Assembly (NCBI RefSeq): GCF_027943945.1
Contig: NZ_AP027141.1
Location: 2,790,001-2,854,000, forward strand
DNA length: 64,000 bases
Direction of reading: 5' to 3'
DNA from: Microbacterium terricola
GTDB taxonomy: Bacteria > Actinomycetota > Actinomycetes > Actinomycetales > Microbacteriaceae
The notes under the pieces were generated by a model, which saw nothing but the letters and a program-made list of their open reading frames with translations, did no database searches and was not told where the DNA came from. Positions 54,603 to 64,000 of this stretch are shown one piece after another (within the stretch, counting starts at the first letter, position 1; each line of letters begins with the position of its first letter). The translations under genes were made by a program, and so were the position numbers.

Positions 54603-55726
54603 GCACCCCCACCGGCACCTGGTCCGCCCCCGGCCGCGTCAACCTGATCGGCGAGCACACCGACTACAACGAGGGCTTCGTGCTGCCGTTCGCGATCGAG
54701 CACCGCACCACGGTCGCCCTCACCGCTCGCGACGACCGCCGCATCCGCGTGACCTCGACGTTCGACCCCGAGCCGGCCGAGGTGTCGATCGACACCCTCG
54801 CCGAGATCTTCCCCGCTGACCGCGAGCAGGTGCCGGAGTGGACGCGCTACCCGCTCGGCGTCGCCTGGGCGCTGCTGCAGGCCACGGGCGCGGATGCCGT
54901 CTCCGGCGTCGACCTCGACATCTCGAGCACCGTTCCGGTCGGGGCAGGCCTCTCGTCGTCCGCCGCGATCGAGGGGGCCACCGCATCCGCCCTGAACGAC
55001 GTGTGGGGCCTCGGACTCGACCGCGTGGCCCTCGCGAAGGTCGGCCGCACCGCCGAGAACGAGGCTGTCGGCGCACCCACCGGGATCATGGACCAGATGG
55101 CCGCGATGCTCGGCCGCGCCGACGCCGCGATCTTCCTCGACTGCCGCTCGCTCGAGGCGCAGGTGATCGACCTGGGCTTCGCCGCCGCGGGCCTCGAACT
55201 CCTGGTGATGGACACCCACGTCAAGCACGCGCACTCCACCGGCGGCTACGGCGAGCGCCGCGCGTCGTGCGAGCTCGGCGCCCGGATCATGGGCGTCCCG
55301 GCGCTGCGCGACCTGTCGGTCGCCGACCTCGACCGCGCGCAGGGGCTGATGGACGACGTCACCTTCCGGCGCGTGCGCCACGTCGTCACCGAGAACCAGC
55401 GCGTGCTCGACACCGTCGCCACGCTCGCAGAAGAAGGCCCCGACGCGATCGGGCCGCTGCTGCTGGCGTCGCACGCCTCGATGCGCGACGACTTCGAGAT
55501 CTCGGTGCCCGAGCTCGACACGGCAGTCGAGGCGGCGATGTCGGCCGGTGCGATCGGCGCCAGGATGACCGGCGGCGGCTTCGGCGGTGCGGCGATCGCC
55601 CTGGTGCGCCACGCCGACGCGGAGCGCGTGACGGATGCTGTCGCCGCCGCCTTCGCCGAGCGCGGCTTCGCCGCCCCGCACATCTTCACCGTGTCGCCGT
55701 CGGCCGGGGCCGGCCGCGACGCCTAG
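54599..55726 (+). CDS. galK: Galactokinase
   Basis: Protein of 375 aa, a GHMP kinase. GRVNLIGEHTDYNEG (12-26) is the galactokinase signature, VPVGAGLSSSAA the ATP loop, and the base is in GIMDQM. The C-terminal motif reads MTGGGFGGAAIAL. Starts with GTG overlapping galT, so the two are coupled. Confidence 0.97.
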   Translation: MSTPTGTWSAPGRVNLIGEHTDYNEGFVLPFAIEHRTTVALTARDDRRIRVTSTFDPEPAEVSIDTLAEIFPADREQVPEWTRYPLGVAWALLQATGADAVSGVDLDISSTVPVGAGLSSSAAIEGATASALNDVWGLGLDRVALAKVGRTAENEAVGAPTGIMDQMAAMLGRADAAIFLDCRSLEAQVIDLGFAAAGLELLVMDTHVKHAHSTGGYGERRASCELGARIMGVPALRDLSVADLDRAQGLMDDVTFRRVRHVVTENQRVLDTVATLAEEGPDAIGPLLLASHASMRDDFEISVPELDTAVEAAMSAGAIGARMTGGGFGGAAIALVRHADAERVTDAVAAAFAERGFAAPHIFTVSPSAGAGRDA

Positions 55727-55819
55727 GCCGAGCCTGCTGGGCGTCAACCCCCTTCCCGTGGGCGGATGCTCCGCCGTAACGTCGTGGACGAAGCCGGAGC
55801 ACCGGGCCCCGGCGCGTGA

Positions 55820-56665
<846 letters not shown>

Positions 56666-56734
56666 CCCGCACCGCGGGGCCGCCGCGCTGCGTCGCTGCG
56701 CGCCGTGAGCTTCGTCGAATCCACCGTCTTCGCA

Positions 56735-56795
56735 CCGAATCCATGCCCTCGCGCACCCCGAAGGGCTGGACTCGGCGCGAAGGGCATGGATTCGG
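56735..56795. repeat. Palindrome family E between converging hydrolase and GH3 genes
   Basis: CCGAATCCATGCCCT...CGCGC (56735-56754) and its complement (56775-56795) with one bulged base and a 20-nt loop. It occupies the gap between two converging genes, like family D, and again suits a terminator or repeat element. Confidence 0.75.
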
Positions 56796-56813
56796 CGGGG
56801 AGGGTGACCCGGG

Positions 56814-59108
56814 CTACTGCTGCGGGGCGTTCGCCATCGCGATCAGGCCGTCGATCATCTCGGAGTTGATCGCACCGCCCGAATCGGCGCCGGCGAACAT
56901 GCCGGCGCGGCCGATCGGGAACGACTCCATCATCTTCGACGCGTCGACGCCCTCGGGCATGATCGCCTCGACCCCCTCCATGCCGCCCATCATCTGACTG
57001 ATCGCCGCCTGCACCATGGCTCCGACGACCGGGTGGGCCATGACCTCGCCGATCGACGAGGTGCGCGACAGCGGCAGCACGAAGGCGTCGGCCTCTACGG
57101 CGACCGTGACGGAGGAGCGGATGTCGCGGCTCGACGCGGCGACATCCACCACGTAGTCGCCGCCCTCGACGAGCCAGCCGTCGATCCGGGTGTCCCAGTA
57201 GGCGAGGTCCTTTCGGCGCACCGTCAGCACGACCTCGCGGCTCTCGCCCGCCTCGAGTCCGACCGAGGTGAACGCCTTGAGCTCGCGCTGAGGACGCTGG
57301 ATCGTGCCGCCGGGGAGGGAGGTGTAGACCTGGACGACCTCGCGGCCGGCACGGTCGCCGGAGTTGGTGACCGTCACCGAGACCTCGATGTCGCCGTCCG
57401 GGCGCACGGCGGCCGCGGCATCCCCGTACGCGAAGGTCGTGTACGAGAGGCCGTGGCCGAACGGGAACGCCACGTCCATGCGACGCGCGTCGTACCAGCG
57501 GTAGCCCACGAACAGCCCCTCGCCGTAGCGCGTGTGGGAGTGCTCGCCGGGGAAGTCGAGGAACGAAGGGGTGTCCTCCAGCCGCAGCGGAATCGTCTCG
57601 GTGAGCTTTGCCGACGGGTTCACCGCGCCGAACAGCACGTCGGCGGTGGCGCCGCCGCCCGCCTGGCCGAGCAGCCATCCCTCGAGGATCGCGGGGACCC
57701 GGTCGGCGAAGGGCAGCGCGACGACACTTCCGTTGGAGAGCACGACGACCGTGTTCGGGTTGACCTCGAGCACCGCGTCGAGCAGCTCGAGCTGCGCCGC
57801 AGGAAGGTCGATGTCCTCGCGGTCGTAGCCCTCCGACTCGAGGCGGGCAGGCAGACCGAGGAAGACGACCGCGACATCGGCAGCGGATGCCGCGGCCACA
57901 GCCTCCTCGCGGAGCGCGGTCGTCTCGTCCGCCGACGGGTCGACGGCGACGCTGAAGCCCGCCGCGTAGGCGACCTCGCCGGAAGCTGCCGCGCGGATCT
58001 CGTCCAGCGCGCTGTCGAGGCGCGTGGGGTTGATCATCGACGAGCCGGCACCCTGGTACCGGGGCTTCTCGGCGAAGACGCCGACCACGGCGATCGACGA
58101 CTCGGGCGACAGCGGCAGGACGGCGCCCCTGTTCTGCAGCAGCACGATCGAGCGGCCGGCGGCCTCGCGAGCGAGCGCGTGGTGGGCATCGACGTCGAGC
58201 GGGCCCTCGACCGCACCGGCACCGGTCCGGGCCTTGCGCACCAGGTCGAGCACCCGGCCGGCGGCGACATCGACGACCGACTCGTCGAGCGAGCCGTCCT
58301 GGACGGCGGCGACGATCTGCGCGTCGGTCACGCCGTTCGACGAGGGCATCTCGAGGTCCATGCCCGCGGCGAGGCCCGTCACGCGATCGTTGACGGCGCC
58401 CCAGTCCGAGACCACGAGACCCTCGAAGCCCCACTCATCGCGGAGCACGGACGTCAGCAGCCACGGGTCCTCCGACGCGTAGACGCCGTTGATGCGGTTG
58501 TACGAGCACATGACGGTCCACGGCTGTGCGTCCTCGACCACCCGCTGGAACCCGCGCAGGTAGATCTCGTGCAGCGGGCGCGCGTCGACATCCGAGCTCG
58601 ACCGCATCCGGTCGTTCTCCTGGTTGTTCGCGGCGAAGTGCTTGAGCGAGGTGCCCACACCCTTCGACTGGATGCCCTTCACCAGGGCGGCGCCGATCAC
58701 GCCCGACACGATCGGGTCCTCGGAGAGGTACTCGAAGTTGCGGCCGCACAGCGGCGAGCGCTTGATGTTGATGCCGGGTCCGAGCAGCACTGCGACGTTC
58801 TCGATCGAGGTCTCGACCCCGAGGGCTTCACCGACACGCTCGACGAGCTCGGTGTCCCACGACGAGCCGAGGCCCACGGCCGGCGGGAAGCAGGTCGCCG
58901 GCACGCTGGCGCCGAGGCCGAGGTGGTCGCCACCCTCGGCCTGCTTGCGCAGGCCGTGCGGGCCGTCCGTGACCATGATGCTGGGGACCCCGACGCGGTC
59001 GATCGCCTTCGTGTACCAGAAGCTCGCGCCGCTGGTCAGCGATGCCTTCTCCTCGAGGGTCAGGTCGGCGACGGCCGCGTCAGGCGCCGTGGTGCTCGTT
59101 TCGGTCAT
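56814..59108 (-). CDS. GH3 beta-glucosidase
   Basis: Protein of 764 aa. The barrel has VTDGPHGLR (47-55), LKHFAANNQ and nucleophile D235 in VVSDWGAV. The GH3 C-terminal domain and a fibronectin-III-like end follow. No signal peptide. It follows the MFS transporter gene by 53 nt and would hydrolyse the imported beta-glucoside. An unusual tail (residues ~700-764, Met-, Gly- and Ala-rich: MMGGMEGVEAIMPEGVD) is seen after the main fold. Confidence 0.93.
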   Translation of the reverse strand: MTETSTTAPDAAVADLTLEEKASLTSGASFWYTKAIDRVGVPSIMVTDGPHGLRKQAEGGDHLGLGASVPATCFPPAVGLGSSWDTELVERVGEALGVETSIENVAVLLGPGINIKRSPLCGRNFEYLSEDPIVSGVIGAALVKGIQSKGVGTSLKHFAANNQENDRMRSSSDVDARPLHEIYLRGFQRVVEDAQPWTVMCSYNRINGVYASEDPWLLTSVLRDEWGFEGLVVSDWGAVNDRVTGLAAGMDLEMPSSNGVTDAQIVAAVQDGSLDESVVDVAAGRVLDLVRKARTGAGAVEGPLDVDAHHALAREAAGRSIVLLQNRGAVLPLSPESSIAVVGVFAEKPRYQGAGSSMINPTRLDSALDEIRAAASGEVAYAAGFSVAVDPSADETTALREEAVAAASAADVAVVFLGLPARLESEGYDREDIDLPAAQLELLDAVLEVNPNTVVVLSNGSVVALPFADRVPAILEGWLLGQAGGGATADVLFGAVNPSAKLTETIPLRLEDTPSFLDFPGEHSHTRYGEGLFVGYRWYDARRMDVAFPFGHGLSYTTFAYGDAAAAVRPDGDIEVSVTVTNSGDRAGREVVQVYTSLPGGTIQRPQRELKAFTSVGLEAGESREVVLTVRRKDLAYWDTRIDGWLVEGGDYVVDVAASSRDIRSSVTVAVEADAFVLPLSRTSSIGEVMAHPVVGAMVQAAISQMMGGMEGVEAIMPEGVDASKMMESFPIGRAGMFAGADSGGAINSEMIDGLIAMANAPQQ

Positions 59109-59161
59109 GAGATTCGCTTTCGTGTCGATTCGTATTATCGGTTCAGTAGCGCGGATGCCGG

Positions 59162-60460
59162 TCAGCGCGTCGACCTGATCGGCCACACGGCGAGCGCGCC
59201 GAGCAGGCCCAGCACGATCGCCACGGGGAACAGCCCCGCGTAGCCGAAGATCAGCACGATGACGCCGGCGACGCCGGGGGCGAGGGTCTGCGGGAGGGTT
59301 GCGGCGATGTTCACGACGCCGAGGTCCTTGGCGAACGACTTCGCCGACGGCAGCACCTCGCTCATCAGCGCGGTGTCCACCGCCTGGAACATGCCGAACC
59401 CGAAGCCGGCGATGATCGTCATCAGGATCCAGGCGGTGAGGTCCTGCCAGAACCACGGCAGCAGGAACGCCAGGCTGACCACGGCGGCGGACGCGAAGAT
59501 GAAGGGCTTCCGGCGGCCGATCCGGTCGGAGAGCGGTCCGGCCACCACGGTCGAGATGATGATTCCGACCAGGCTCATCAGACCGAGCAGCGGGATGACG
59601 GTCTCGGGGTGCTCGACCCCGAAGTAGTCGGTGAGCAGGAACAGCTGGTAGCCCGTCACCGCGAAGTAGCCGGTGTAGAGCAGCAGTCGGCCGGTGAACG
59701 CCCAGAAGAAGTCGGGATGCTTGATCGGGTTCACCCAGAAGGTGCGGAGGAAGTCGCCGAGCTTGAACGGCTCGAGCACGAGCCTGGTGCTCGGGTAGTC
59801 GGGGTTGAAGATCACGAACAGGCTGAGCCCGACGACCGAGATGACGGCGAACGTCAGATAGCCGGCGGCGATGCTGTTGTAGAACAGCGCGCCGACGATC
59901 GAGCCGCCCAGGGCACCGACCATGAGTCCGATGCCGGAGAGCGCGGCGAAGGTGCCGCGACGGGCGAGGGGGACGCGGTCGGGCATGACCGCGCTGAGGG
60001 GCCCCTGCGCGAAGTTGTAGGTGATCTGCACGAGGGTCCAGGCGATCACGACGCCGATGAGGCTGTCCGCGAAGGCGAGCCCGACGAGCGAGAGGGCACC
60101 GGTGAGCGCGCCGATCACCATCCACGGCGCGCGACGGCCCCACCGGGTGCGGGTGCGGTCGGAGATCTGCCCCGCGATCGGCTGGGCGAGCATGGCTGCG
60201 AAGGCGCCGATCGTGGCGACGATCGCGAGGTTGGCGACCTTGTTCCCCTCGCCGAACAGCGCGGTGATCTGCGCGGGCAGGAGGATGCCGGGCACGGCGC
60301 CCCAGACGATGAAGATCGCGAGGTTCGCGGGGATGACCCACCCGAACAGGCGGCGCAGGCCCTTGATCGGCGGGGGCGGGTCGTCGTTGCCTGCGGCGGT
60401 GGCGACGAAGGTGTTCTCGGTGATGGGGGCGGCGGGTTCCACCAGGGATTCTGACGTCAT
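59162..60460 (-). CDS. MFS (GPH-like) sugar transporter
   Basis: Protein of 432 aa with twelve hydrophobic segments. The conserved GQISDRTRTRWGRRAPWMVIG loop between segments 2 and 3, and its repeat DRIGRRKPF in the second half, mark the glycoside/melibiose-like major facilitator group. The ATG at 60460 follows GAGGA; the longer frame is not needed. Likely imports a beta-glucoside for the downstream GH3 enzyme. Confidence 0.92.
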   Translation of the reverse strand: MTSESLVEPAAPITENTFVATAAGNDDPPPPIKGLRRLFGWVIPANLAIFIVWGAVPGILLPAQITALFGEGNKVANLAIVATIGAFAAMLAQPIAGQISDRTRTRWGRRAPWMVIGALTGALSLVGLAFADSLIGVVIAWTLVQITYNFAQGPLSAVMPDRVPLARRGTFAALSGIGLMVGALGGSIVGALFYNSIAAGYLTFAVISVVGLSLFVIFNPDYPSTRLVLEPFKLGDFLRTFWVNPIKHPDFFWAFTGRLLLYTGYFAVTGYQLFLLTDYFGVEHPETVIPLLGLMSLVGIIISTVVAGPLSDRIGRRKPFIFASAAVVSLAFLLPWFWQDLTAWILMTIIAGFGFGMFQAVDTALMSEVLPSAKSFAKDLGVVNIAATLPQTLAPGVAGVIVLIFGYAGLFPVAIVLGLLGALAVWPIRSTR

Positions 60461-60498
60461 CGTCGGTTCCTCTCGGCAGCCACCGTGGCTGCGCGTAG

Positions 60499-60544
60499 AA
60501 ACCATATGACATTTGGTTTTGAGAAACAAGCGTCATTCGGTTTT
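60499..60544. promoter_or_regulatory. TetR operator-like palindrome and direct repeat
   Basis: AAACCA (60499-60504) and TGGTTT (60514-60519) are inverted arms, and GACATTTGGTTTT (60508) is echoed by GTCATTCGGTTTT (60532), 24 nt on. All lie in the 94-nt divergent gap between the MFS and TetR genes, where the TetR protein would repress both. Confidence 0.65.
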
Positions 60545-60554
60545 ACTCTTTCCT

Positions 60555-61178
60555 ATGACCGATGAAGCTCCCCGCCGCCGTGGCGCGTATGCCAAGGGCG
60601 TCGCCAAGCGCGACGAGATCCTCACCCGCGCCCTCGAGGTGATCGCCCGTGAGGGGTATCGCGGCGCCTCCGTGAAGGAGCTCGCGGAAGCGGTGGGACT
60701 CAGCCAGGCAGGGCTGCTGCACTACTTCGACTCGAAGGAGGAGCTCTTCACCGAGATCCTCCGCAAGCGCGATGAGGTCGACAGCGCCGCGTTCGGCCCC
60801 CTTGATGCGGAGGCCGACGAGACGCCGGACATGCGGGTCGCGTACCTCAGCCTGATCAGGCACAACGCCGACGTGCCGGGTCTCGTGCAGCTGTTCTCGC
60901 GGCTGGCGGTCGACGCGGTCGACCCGCAGCATCCCGCCCACGACTTCTTCGTCGAGCGCGGCACGCTGCTGCGCTCGACGTTCACCGCCGCTCTCGCCCA
61001 GCGCCAGGCCGCGGGCACGCTCACGACCTCCGTGCCCCCCGAGACGCTGGCACGAATCTTCCAGGCCGTCGCCGACGGACTTCAGATCCAGTGGATGCTG
61101 GAGCCCGACGTCGATATGGCCGGCACGATCGATGCGCTCTTCGAGGTGCTGTGGCCGGGCGGCTCCGATGAGCGCTGA
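60555..61178 (+). CDS. TetR/AcrR-family transcriptional regulator
   Basis: Protein of 207 aa. Helix-turn-helix at about 12-60 (KRDEILTRALEVIAREGYRGASVKELAEAVGLSQAGLLHYFDSKEELF), then a ligand-binding helical domain. It starts with MTDEAPRRRG. Divergent from the MFS-GH3 operon and overlapping the next gene by 11 nt. Confidence 0.92.
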   Translation: MTDEAPRRRGAYAKGVAKRDEILTRALEVIAREGYRGASVKELAEAVGLSQAGLLHYFDSKEELFTEILRKRDEVDSAAFGPLDAEADETPDMRVAYLSLIRHNADVPGLVQLFSRLAVDAVDPQHPAHDFFVERGTLLRSTFTAALAQRQAAGTLTTSVPPETLARIFQAVADGLQIQWMLEPDVDMAGTIDALFEVLWPGGSDER

Positions 61179-62670
61179 GCCCTCAGCGTCCACGGCCGGC
61201 GCCGCGCCCGTCGTGCGGATCGGGCCGGGCGAGATCCGCGGCTTCTGGCGCGACGAGGCGCGGTCATCGGCCGCGTTCCTCGGCATCCCGTTCGCGCAGG
61301 CGGCGGTCGGCGGCCTGCGGTTCGCCGCGCCTGTGCCGCCCGAGCCCTGGGAGGGCGTCCGCGACGCCATCGTCTTCGGCGCCACCGCACAGCGCGGCGA
61401 CCCCGGCATCACCCTGATCCCCGAGCCGTCGGTGCCCGGTGCGTCGACGCTGAACGTCAACGTGTTCACCCCGTCGCCCGGTACCGCCGGGGCGCAGCTG
61501 CCGGTGCTCGTGTACATCCACGGCGGCGGGTACGTCGCCGGGTCGCCGGCGAGCCCCTGGTACGACGGGGCCGCGTTCGCGCGCGACGGCGTGGTGACGG
61601 TCGTCGTCTCGTACCGGCTCGGCTTCGACGGGTTCGGGCACATCGCGGGCGCCCCGTCCAACCGCGGCGTGCGGGACTGGCTGCTCGCACTCGAGTGGGT
61701 GCAGCAGAACGTCGCCGCCTTCGGGGGCGACCCGGCCCGCGTGACGATCGCCGGTCAGTCCGCCGGCGGCGGCGCCGTGCTCACCCTGCTCGGCATGCCG
61801 GCCGCACAGCACCTCTTCCACGGCGTGTGGGCGCTGTCGGGCGCGATCGCGAACGTCACGCCGGAGCGCGCGCGGACCCTGTCGGCGAAGCTCGCGCACC
61901 TGGCCGGCGTCGTCCCCACCCGCGACGGATTCGCCGGCGCCGACGAGCAGACCCTCATCGATCTGCAGGAGAAGGCCATCTCCCACGGCTCCACCTCGCC
62001 GATGGCCGGTGTGACCTCCCTGCTGCACGACGGCCTGTCGTGGGGGCCGATGATCGACGGCGACCTCATCGCCGAGCCCACCATCGAGGCGCTGCGCTCC
62101 GGAATCGGCGCCGACAAGCCGCTCGTGCTCGGCGCGACGGACGACGAGTTCTCGATGGCGCTCGACGGGGCGAAGGGGAAGCTGCGGCTCGTCCCCGCCG
62201 GTCTCGCGCTCGGGCGACTGCTGCCGGACGCCGCGGTGCGGAAGGCGTACCTCGCCGCCAACACCGCGCAGCGCCGCAAGGGCACCGCGGCCGTGCTCGG
62301 CCGGTTCGTCTCCGACTGGGTGTTCCGCCGCACTGTCGTGCAGGTGGCCGAAGCACGCGGCGTCGCCCCCACCTGGGCGTACCGGTTCGCGTGGGCCTCA
62401 CCGGTGAACGGCTGGGCGTGCCACTGCCTCGACGTGCCCTTCTGGTTCGATGTGCTCGACGCCGAAGGGGTGGGGGCCATCGCGGGGCCGCGCCCGCCGC
62501 GGGGGCTGGCGGCAGCATCCCACGGCTCCGCCGTCGCGTTCATCCGCGACGGGGACCCGGGCTGGACGCCGTGGTCGGCTCACCCCGGGATCGCGCGCGT
62601 CTTCGACGCCGACGCGACGAGCCCGGATGTGCAGGCCGACGCCTTCGCCTCGGCGCGCGCGCTCGTCTGA
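61168..62670 (+). CDS. Type-B carboxylesterase
   Basis: Protein of 500 aa. Oxyanion HGGGYVAG (118-125), nucleophile S198 in GQSAGGG, and typical EDCL-lacking bacterial type-B layout (GIPFAQAAVGGLRFA at 39-53). No signal peptide. It overlaps the TetR gene by 11 nt, so it is co-regulated with it and may act on an acylated glycoside or on an ester in the same pathway as the MFS-GH3 operon. Confidence 0.9.
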   Translation: MSAEPSASTAGAAPVVRIGPGEIRGFWRDEARSSAAFLGIPFAQAAVGGLRFAAPVPPEPWEGVRDAIVFGATAQRGDPGITLIPEPSVPGASTLNVNVFTPSPGTAGAQLPVLVYIHGGGYVAGSPASPWYDGAAFARDGVVTVVVSYRLGFDGFGHIAGAPSNRGVRDWLLALEWVQQNVAAFGGDPARVTIAGQSAGGGAVLTLLGMPAAQHLFHGVWALSGAIANVTPERARTLSAKLAHLAGVVPTRDGFAGADEQTLIDLQEKAISHGSTSPMAGVTSLLHDGLSWGPMIDGDLIAEPTIEALRSGIGADKPLVLGATDDEFSMALDGAKGKLRLVPAGLALGRLLPDAAVRKAYLAANTAQRRKGTAAVLGRFVSDWVFRRTVVQVAEARGVAPTWAYRFAWASPVNGWACHCLDVPFWFDVLDAEGVGAIAGPRPPRGLAAASHGSAVAFIRDGDPGWTPWSAHPGIARVFDADATSPDVQADAFASARALV

Positions 62671-62698
62671 GCGGACTCAGCCCAGACGAGCCGGCGCT

Positions 62699-62734
62699 CG
62701 TTGAGCGAGGGAGCGCAGCGACCGAGACGAAACG
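62699..62734. repeat. Family B repeat, single unit
   Basis: CGTTGAGCGAGGGAGCGCAG followed by CGACCGAGACGAAACG. It lies between the converging esterase and LLM genes, 4 nt before the LLM stop. Confidence 0.8.
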
Positions 62735-62737
62735 GGC

Positions 62738-63724
62738 TCAGCTCAGCGCAGGGATGACCTCGGTCTCGAACAGCTGCGCACCCGACCGGTCGTACGCCAG
62801 CTCGGGGAAGTAGTGGATCGCATACGTCATGCCCACATCGGCCATGGCGCGCAGCCGCTCGATCACCTGCGCCGGCGTGCCCACGAGGGCCACGCCGGAC
62901 CGGTAGTCGTGCATGAAGGCGTCGAGGCGGTCACCGAGGAAGGGCGCGACGCGCGCCTCGATCGCGTCGAGGCGGCGGGCGACGTCGGCGTCGTCCACCC
63001 CGACCACGGTGTTGAAGTTCGCGGACAGCACGATCTCGGAGATGTCGCGCCCGACCGCCTCCCCGTGCCGGGCGAGGATCTCGCGCTTGTGGGCGAACTC
63101 CGTGGGGTTCGAGGCCCAGTTCGCGTAGTCGGCGTACTTGGCGACGGTGCGCAGCGTCTTCTTCTCCCCGCCGCCGGCGACCCAGATCGGGATGCCGCCC
63201 GCCTGCACGGGCAGCGGCCGCACGATCGCGCCGTCGACCTGGAAGTGCGTTCCCGCCAGCGTCGCCGTGCCGGTCTCCCACGCCTGCTTCATGATCTGGA
63301 CACCCTCGTCGAGGGCGCCCAGCCGGTCGGCGATCGCGGGGAAGCCGTAGCCGTACGCGCGCCACTCGTGCTCGTACCAGCCGCCGCCGATGCCCATCTC
63401 GACCCGCCCGCCGGAGACGTGGTCGACGGTCGCGGCCACCTTGGCCAGGTACGCGGGATTGCGGTAGCCCATGCTCGTGCACATCTGGCCGAGACGGATG
63501 CGGTCGGTCACCGCCGCGAACGCGGCCATCAGCGTCCACGCCTCGTGCGTCGCCTCCTCGCTGACCACCGGCACCGTGTGGAAGTGGTCGTAGACCCAGA
63601 GCGACTCCCACGGCCCCTCGTCGGCGCGCTGCGCGAGCGTGCGCATCACCCGCCACTGGTCAGACGGCTCGATGCCGACGAGGTCGTGACGCCAGCCCTG
63701 GGGGATGAAGGTTCCGAATCGCAT
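62738..63724 (-). CDS. LLM-class F420-dependent-type oxidoreductase
   Basis: Protein of 328 aa. N-terminus MRFGTFIPQGW, then WVYDHFHTVPV, ATVDHVSGGRVEMGIGGGWYEHEW and GGGEKKTLRTVAKYAD are hallmarks of the F420-type luciferase-like group common in actinobacteria. Substrate unknown. The ATG at 63724 fits the family start; the longer frame is 6 residues more. Confidence 0.9.
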   Translation of the reverse strand: MRFGTFIPQGWRHDLVGIEPSDQWRVMRTLAQRADEGPWESLWVYDHFHTVPVVSEEATHEAWTLMAAFAAVTDRIRLGQMCTSMGYRNPAYLAKVAATVDHVSGGRVEMGIGGGWYEHEWRAYGYGFPAIADRLGALDEGVQIMKQAWETGTATLAGTHFQVDGAIVRPLPVQAGGIPIWVAGGGEKKTLRTVAKYADYANWASNPTEFAHKREILARHGEAVGRDISEIVLSANFNTVVGVDDADVARRLDAIEARVAPFLGDRLDAFMHDYRSGVALVGTPAQVIERLRAMADVGMTYAIHYFPELAYDRSGAQLFETEVIPALS

Positions 63725-63755
63725 TGGTCCAGCATCCCCCATCCGCGCCCCATCC

Positions 63756-63817
63756 CGTTTACGGACGGGACACGCCGCATCGCACGGATCGGATGCGGCG
63801 TGTCGCGTCCGTAAACG
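63756..63817. repeat. 62-bp palindrome family A, copy 5
   Basis: Arms 63756-63778 and 63795-63817 with one mismatch. It starts 9 nt after the stop of the truncated methyltransferase gene on the minus strand. Confidence 0.95.
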
Positions 63818-63825
63818 GTGCGGGG

Positions 63826-64000
63826 TCAGGGCGAGACGACGAGCCGGGCGTGGGGCATGCGCGCGGTCATCACCGCGATCGCCTCGGGGTTGTCGTCGAC
63901 CAGGATGGCGTGACGCCCCAGCGCCGAGGCGACGGCCCCGGTCGTGCCGCTGCCGGCGAAGAAGTCGAGCACGCGATCCCCGGGACGACTCGAGGCCTGC
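63826..64000 (-). CDS. DNA methyltransferase (N4/N6 type), C-terminal end, runs off the window
   Basis: The last 58 residues are visible. VLDFFAGSGTTGAVA is the AdoMet-binding FxGxG motif in the DFFAGSGTT form of adenine/cytosine-N4 methyltransferases, placed near the C-terminus as in the class beta order. The tail is ALGRHAILVDDNPEAIAVM, ending in a TGA. Neighbours in the window include no restriction enzyme. Specificity cannot be told. Confidence 0.85.
   Translation of the reverse strand, partial: QASSRPGDRVLDFFAGSGTTGAVASALGRHAILVDDNPEAIAVMTARMPHARLVVSP

Overview
The window is high-GC and densely coded, with GTGA/ATGA stop-start overlaps, GTG starts and actinobacterial gene families. It most resembles a Microbacterium-type member of the Microbacteriaceae (Actinomycetota). 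I see no prophage, insertion sequence, CRISPR array or replication origin. It reads as a chromosomal stretch packed with sugar-uptake and sugar-cleavage loci, most with their own regulator, separated by short housekeeping blocks.

Region 1 (60-10045) is the most unusual. One minus-strand operon encodes an ABC sugar importer (lipoprotein, two permeases), a SnoaL-like protein, a hydroxypyruvate-isomerase-like TIM barrel and a GMC oxidoreductase of the pyranose-oxidase / C-glycoside 3-oxidase type. A LysR regulator is divergent from it. Two further minus-strand proteins each fuse an N-terminal domain like the C-glycoside deglycosidase beta subunit (DUF6379) to a C-terminal TIM barrel like the alpha subunit. 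The same sequence element lies about 85 nt upstream of the start codons of both operons, which ties them into one regulon. I infer import, 3-oxidation and non-hydrolytic cleavage of a C-glycoside or similar aryl glycoside.

Region 2 (10114-17325) is housekeeping: tRNA-Ser(GCU), an LCP cell-wall ligase, tRNA-Ser(UGA), a HAD phosphatase, serS, a membrane-anchored HELLH protein, a DagK-type lipid kinase and a DUF559/AbiEi-like nuclease. Region 3 (17362-23840) is a LacI-controlled alpha-glucoside locus (GH13, binding protein, two permeases). Region 4 (23925-31983) holds a photolyase, a flavin-dependent oxidoreductase, a DUF4190-like membrane protein, a PhzF protein, prephenate dehydratase, a lipoprotein and phosphoglucomutase.

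Region 5 (32096-49792) is a hemicellulose block: arabinan/arabinoxylan utilisation (GH43, GH51, ABC importer, LacI with clear operators), xylulokinase and xylose isomerase with a LacI regulator, then a xylo-/gluco-oligosaccharide locus (GH3, ABC importer, divergent ROK regulator). Region 6 (49987-56665) has glycerate kinase and the Leloir pathway (galE, a LacI regulator, galT-galK) plus an alpha/beta hydrolase. Region 7 (56814-64000) has a GH3 beta-glucosidase and MFS transporter divergent from a TetR regulator with a type-B carboxylesterase, a second LLM oxidoreductase and the C-terminal end of a DNA methyltransferase cut by the window edge.

Several families of short palindromic repeats lie strictly between genes. 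One 62-bp palindrome occurs five times, each copy 9-70 nt downstream of a stop codon. Three of the four binding-protein genes are followed by a strong hairpin before the permease gene. No gap between genes exceeds 300 bases; the longest (22507-22795) holds repeats and a candidate operator.
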